Shown here in pieces: positions 62,778 to 64,000 of a stretch of 64,000 nt of DNA (within the stretch, counting starts at the first letter, position 1; each line of letters starts with the position of its first letter). Below the pieces are notes generated by a model, which searched no databases, had not been told where the DNA came from, and was given only the letters and a program-made list of their open reading frames with translations. The DNA comes from Tumebacillus algifaecis (GTDB lineage: Bacteria > Bacillota > Bacilli > Tumebacillales > Tumebacillaceae). The translations under genes and the position numbers were made by a program. The stretch is taken from contig NZ_CP022657.1 of assembly GCF_002243515.1 (NCBI RefSeq), positions 30,001-94,000 of the forward strand, written 5' to 3'.

Positions 62778-63617
62778 ATGAGCCGTTTTGAAAATTCCGA
62801 TTGGCAAGTCGGCATGCCACTCCCTAGCCGCAAGGACAAGCATGGCCGCAAAAAAGGAAAAGCAAAAAAACAGGACGATCGGGCAGCTCTAGAACAACGC
62901 GCAGCAAACGCTGTCGTTCCCAAGCCACCGAAGTCCGAAGTTCCTGCGCCAGTGCTCGAACAGGAAGCGCCACGGCAGGCGGTAGACCCTTTCGTCCACG
63001 ATCAGGCTGCCACGCTGCGCGCACATTGCGCCGCGCAAGATGCGCGGGAAGCCGCGCCGAACACTCATAGCGAGGATCAAGCGGTGCAACTGCGTGAAAT
63101 GAGTTCTGCCCGTACGCAGGAGGAGATGCTGTTCACACAGCAACATGCGGCCGAGCTGCGCGAAATCCTCAAGACGAGAAAACAGGCGGTGGCAGCTACA
63201 GTTGCTCAGCATGAACTCGAGTGGAACGAGGAAGTGCAACAGGCGCATGAAACGCAGGATGCTGACACCGTGCAGGTCGAAGAGGAGACGGAGCCTGTCA
63301 TCGGCAAATGGACCTATCGTCTGCTGATGATTTTCGTGCCACTCGTTTTGATCGGGGTGTTGGCGTATGGCAAGCTTGGCTATGTGCATCAAGTTCCGGA
63401 ACTGGTGCGGGATAACGTGTCGGCCTACGAGCAAGGGGAAGGTTTTCTCGTCCTCAAGCCTTGGTGGTTCGGCCCGCCCGTCTACAAACTGGACGAGTAC
63501 GTCGGAAGCGCGGGCAGCGATTTTTACCGCTATCAATTGAATTTGCGCGACTTCGCCAAAATTGTTGAGGAGCCGATCGTGCTCTGGCGCTTTCAAAAAG
63601 ACTTCTTGCAGAAATAA
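62778..63617 (+). CDS. Unknown single-pass membrane protein downstream of dnaB
   Basis: 279 residues. A basic, Lys-rich start (SRKDKHGRKKGKAKKQ), a long Glu/Gln/Ala-rich helical region to about residue 175, one membrane span (LLMIFVPLVLIGVLAYG, about 186-202) and an 80-residue extracytoplasmic domain (FLVLKPWWFGPPVYKLDEYV). By charge the N-terminus stays inside. No family recognised. It starts 4 bp after dnaB, so it is cotranscribed with it; the ribosome binding site (GGGGG) lies within dnaB. Confidence 0.7.
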   Translation: MSRFENSDWQVGMPLPSRKDKHGRKKGKAKKQDDRAALEQRAANAVVPKPPKSEVPAPVLEQEAPRQAVDPFVHDQAATLRAHCAAQDAREAAPNTHSEDQAVQLREMSSARTQEEMLFTQQHAAELREILKTRKQAVAATVAQHELEWNEEVQQAHETQDADTVQVEEETEPVIGKWTYRLLMIFVPLVLIGVLAYGKLGYVHQVPELVRDNVSAYEQGEGFLVLKPWWFGPPVYKLDEYVGSAGSDFYRYQLNLRDFAKIVEEPIVLWRFQKDFLQK

Positions 63618-63778
63618 GGCCCGGTTACTCCCAAGCGGAGCAAGCGGGTTTTTATTTGCTTGTACTGCTGTGCAGGCTCACGTCGAAGCGAAAGGCACCT
63701 ACCCGATTGTTCGCAGGTACTGCTCTGCTCGCTGATAAGCGGTTTGCTCGGTCGAGCTTTGAATACGAATCTTGCATT

Positions 63779-63856
63779 AAATACGAACGATTTATATACA
63801 TAACAAGAATAACGTTCGGAAAACACGTTGACATCCCAACCAAACCTTGCTAAACT
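63779..63856 (+). promoter_or_regulatory. purA promoter with candidate PurR boxes
   Basis: TTGACA (63828-63833), 17 bp, TAAACT (63851-63856). Just upstream lie inverted CGAAC motifs, AAATACGAACGAT (63779-63791) and AACGTTCGGAAAA (63811-63823), close to the Bacillus PurBox AWWWCCGAACWWT in opposite orientation; their spacing (19 bp) is slightly larger than the usual 16-17. Repression by PurR under purine sufficiency is therefore likely. The 63618-63778 stretch holds only a weak hairpin with T run after the preceding gene. Confidence 0.7.
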
Positions 63857-63915
63857 CATTATGCTGACTAAGGCACGCTTTTCGTGAGCATGTTAATTTA
63901 TGGAGGTGTTGTCGT

Positions 63916-64000
63916 GTGGCAACAGTAGTCGTTGTAGGAACCCAGTGGGGCGACGAAGGAAAAGGTAAGATTACGGACTTCCTGGCGGAAAAGGCAGGGG
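63916..64000 (+). CDS. purA: Adenylosuccinate synthetase, N-terminal fragment (runs off the right edge)
   Basis: 28 codons are visible: [20 protein letters not shown] followed by [15 protein letters not shown] is the GTP-binding P-loop-like motif of PurA, which converts IMP and aspartate to adenylosuccinate in AMP synthesis. The start is a GTG with GGAGGTG 7 bases upstream (63902-63908). The position after dnaB is conserved in Bacilli. Confidence 0.96.
   Translation, partial: MATVVVVGTQWGDEGKGKITDFLAEKAG

Overview
The window is an origin-of-replication segment of an endospore-forming Gram-positive bacterium of the Bacillales. Gene order is very close to the classical Bacillus oriC neighbourhood (gyrA-gyrB-remB-recF-rlbA-dnaN-dnaA / rpmH-rnpA-yidD-yidC-jag-mnmE-mnmG-rsmG-noc-parA-parB). 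Sporulation genes are present (YyaC, a LonC-type spore protease, a tiny YjcZ-like peptide). The moderately high GC, the LonC-rplI-dnaB order and the overall gene set suggest an Alicyclobacillaceae/Tumebacillus-like organism; this is inference, because the 16S fragment could not be searched.

Layout. 1-1.3 kb is the 5' part of a 16S rRNA gene on the minus strand, with two tandem promoters and a boxA-like site behind it. 1.7-10.7 kb holds the minus-strand replication/topology block gyrA to dnaA. oriC is bipartite: a DnaA-box array upstream of dnaA (10.7-11.1 kb, with a near-perfect 40-bp palindrome) and an unwinding module between dnaA and dnaN (9.05-9.3 kb). 11.2-20.5 kb runs the other way with ribosomal, RNA-processing, tRNA-modification, membrane-insertion and chromosome-segregation genes. 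Genes on both sides of oriC are therefore mostly transcribed with the fork. Three parS sites (20.14, 24.62, 31.29 kb) accompany parA/parB. 20.5-33.5 kb holds mixed housekeeping and poorly known genes (cysteine desulfurase, DUF554, DUF4446, YyaC, MscS, a YyaE-like molybdoenzyme, YchF, RpsF, SSB), two striking tandem-repeat tracts and a small WYL-like gene under two LexA-type operators.

33.5-58.4 kb is an accessory block inserted where many relatives have rpsR, yybS and gdpP. Its most interesting part is a self-contained operon at 33.92-37.71 kb: one promoter, four overlapping genes and one strong terminator. It encodes four related helical proteins that look like a multi-component alpha-pore-forming toxin system (HBL/NHE/Cry6/XaxAB-like architecture) without signal peptides. 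Two members carry a hydrophobic hairpin, one has lost it, and one is only the N-terminal half. The block also has an ECF42 sigma factor with its DGPF partner and matching promoter, a two-component system whose probable operators also precede a DUF2306 membrane pair, an antibiotic-resistance type ABC-F gene behind a transcription attenuator, remnants of an aminoglycoside-kinase-like gene and of a trans-sulfuration enzyme, cell-wall enzymes (M23-like, polysaccharide deacetylase, phosphodiester glycosidase with SLH-like C-terminus), an M20 amidohydrolase and a nucleotidyltransferase-dehydrogenase pair.

58.5-64 kb returns to core genes: MazG-like, rplI, lonC, dnaB, an unknown single-pass membrane protein and the start of purA with its promoter and probable PurR boxes. 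No tRNA genes, insertion sequences, CRISPR arrays or prophage genes were seen.
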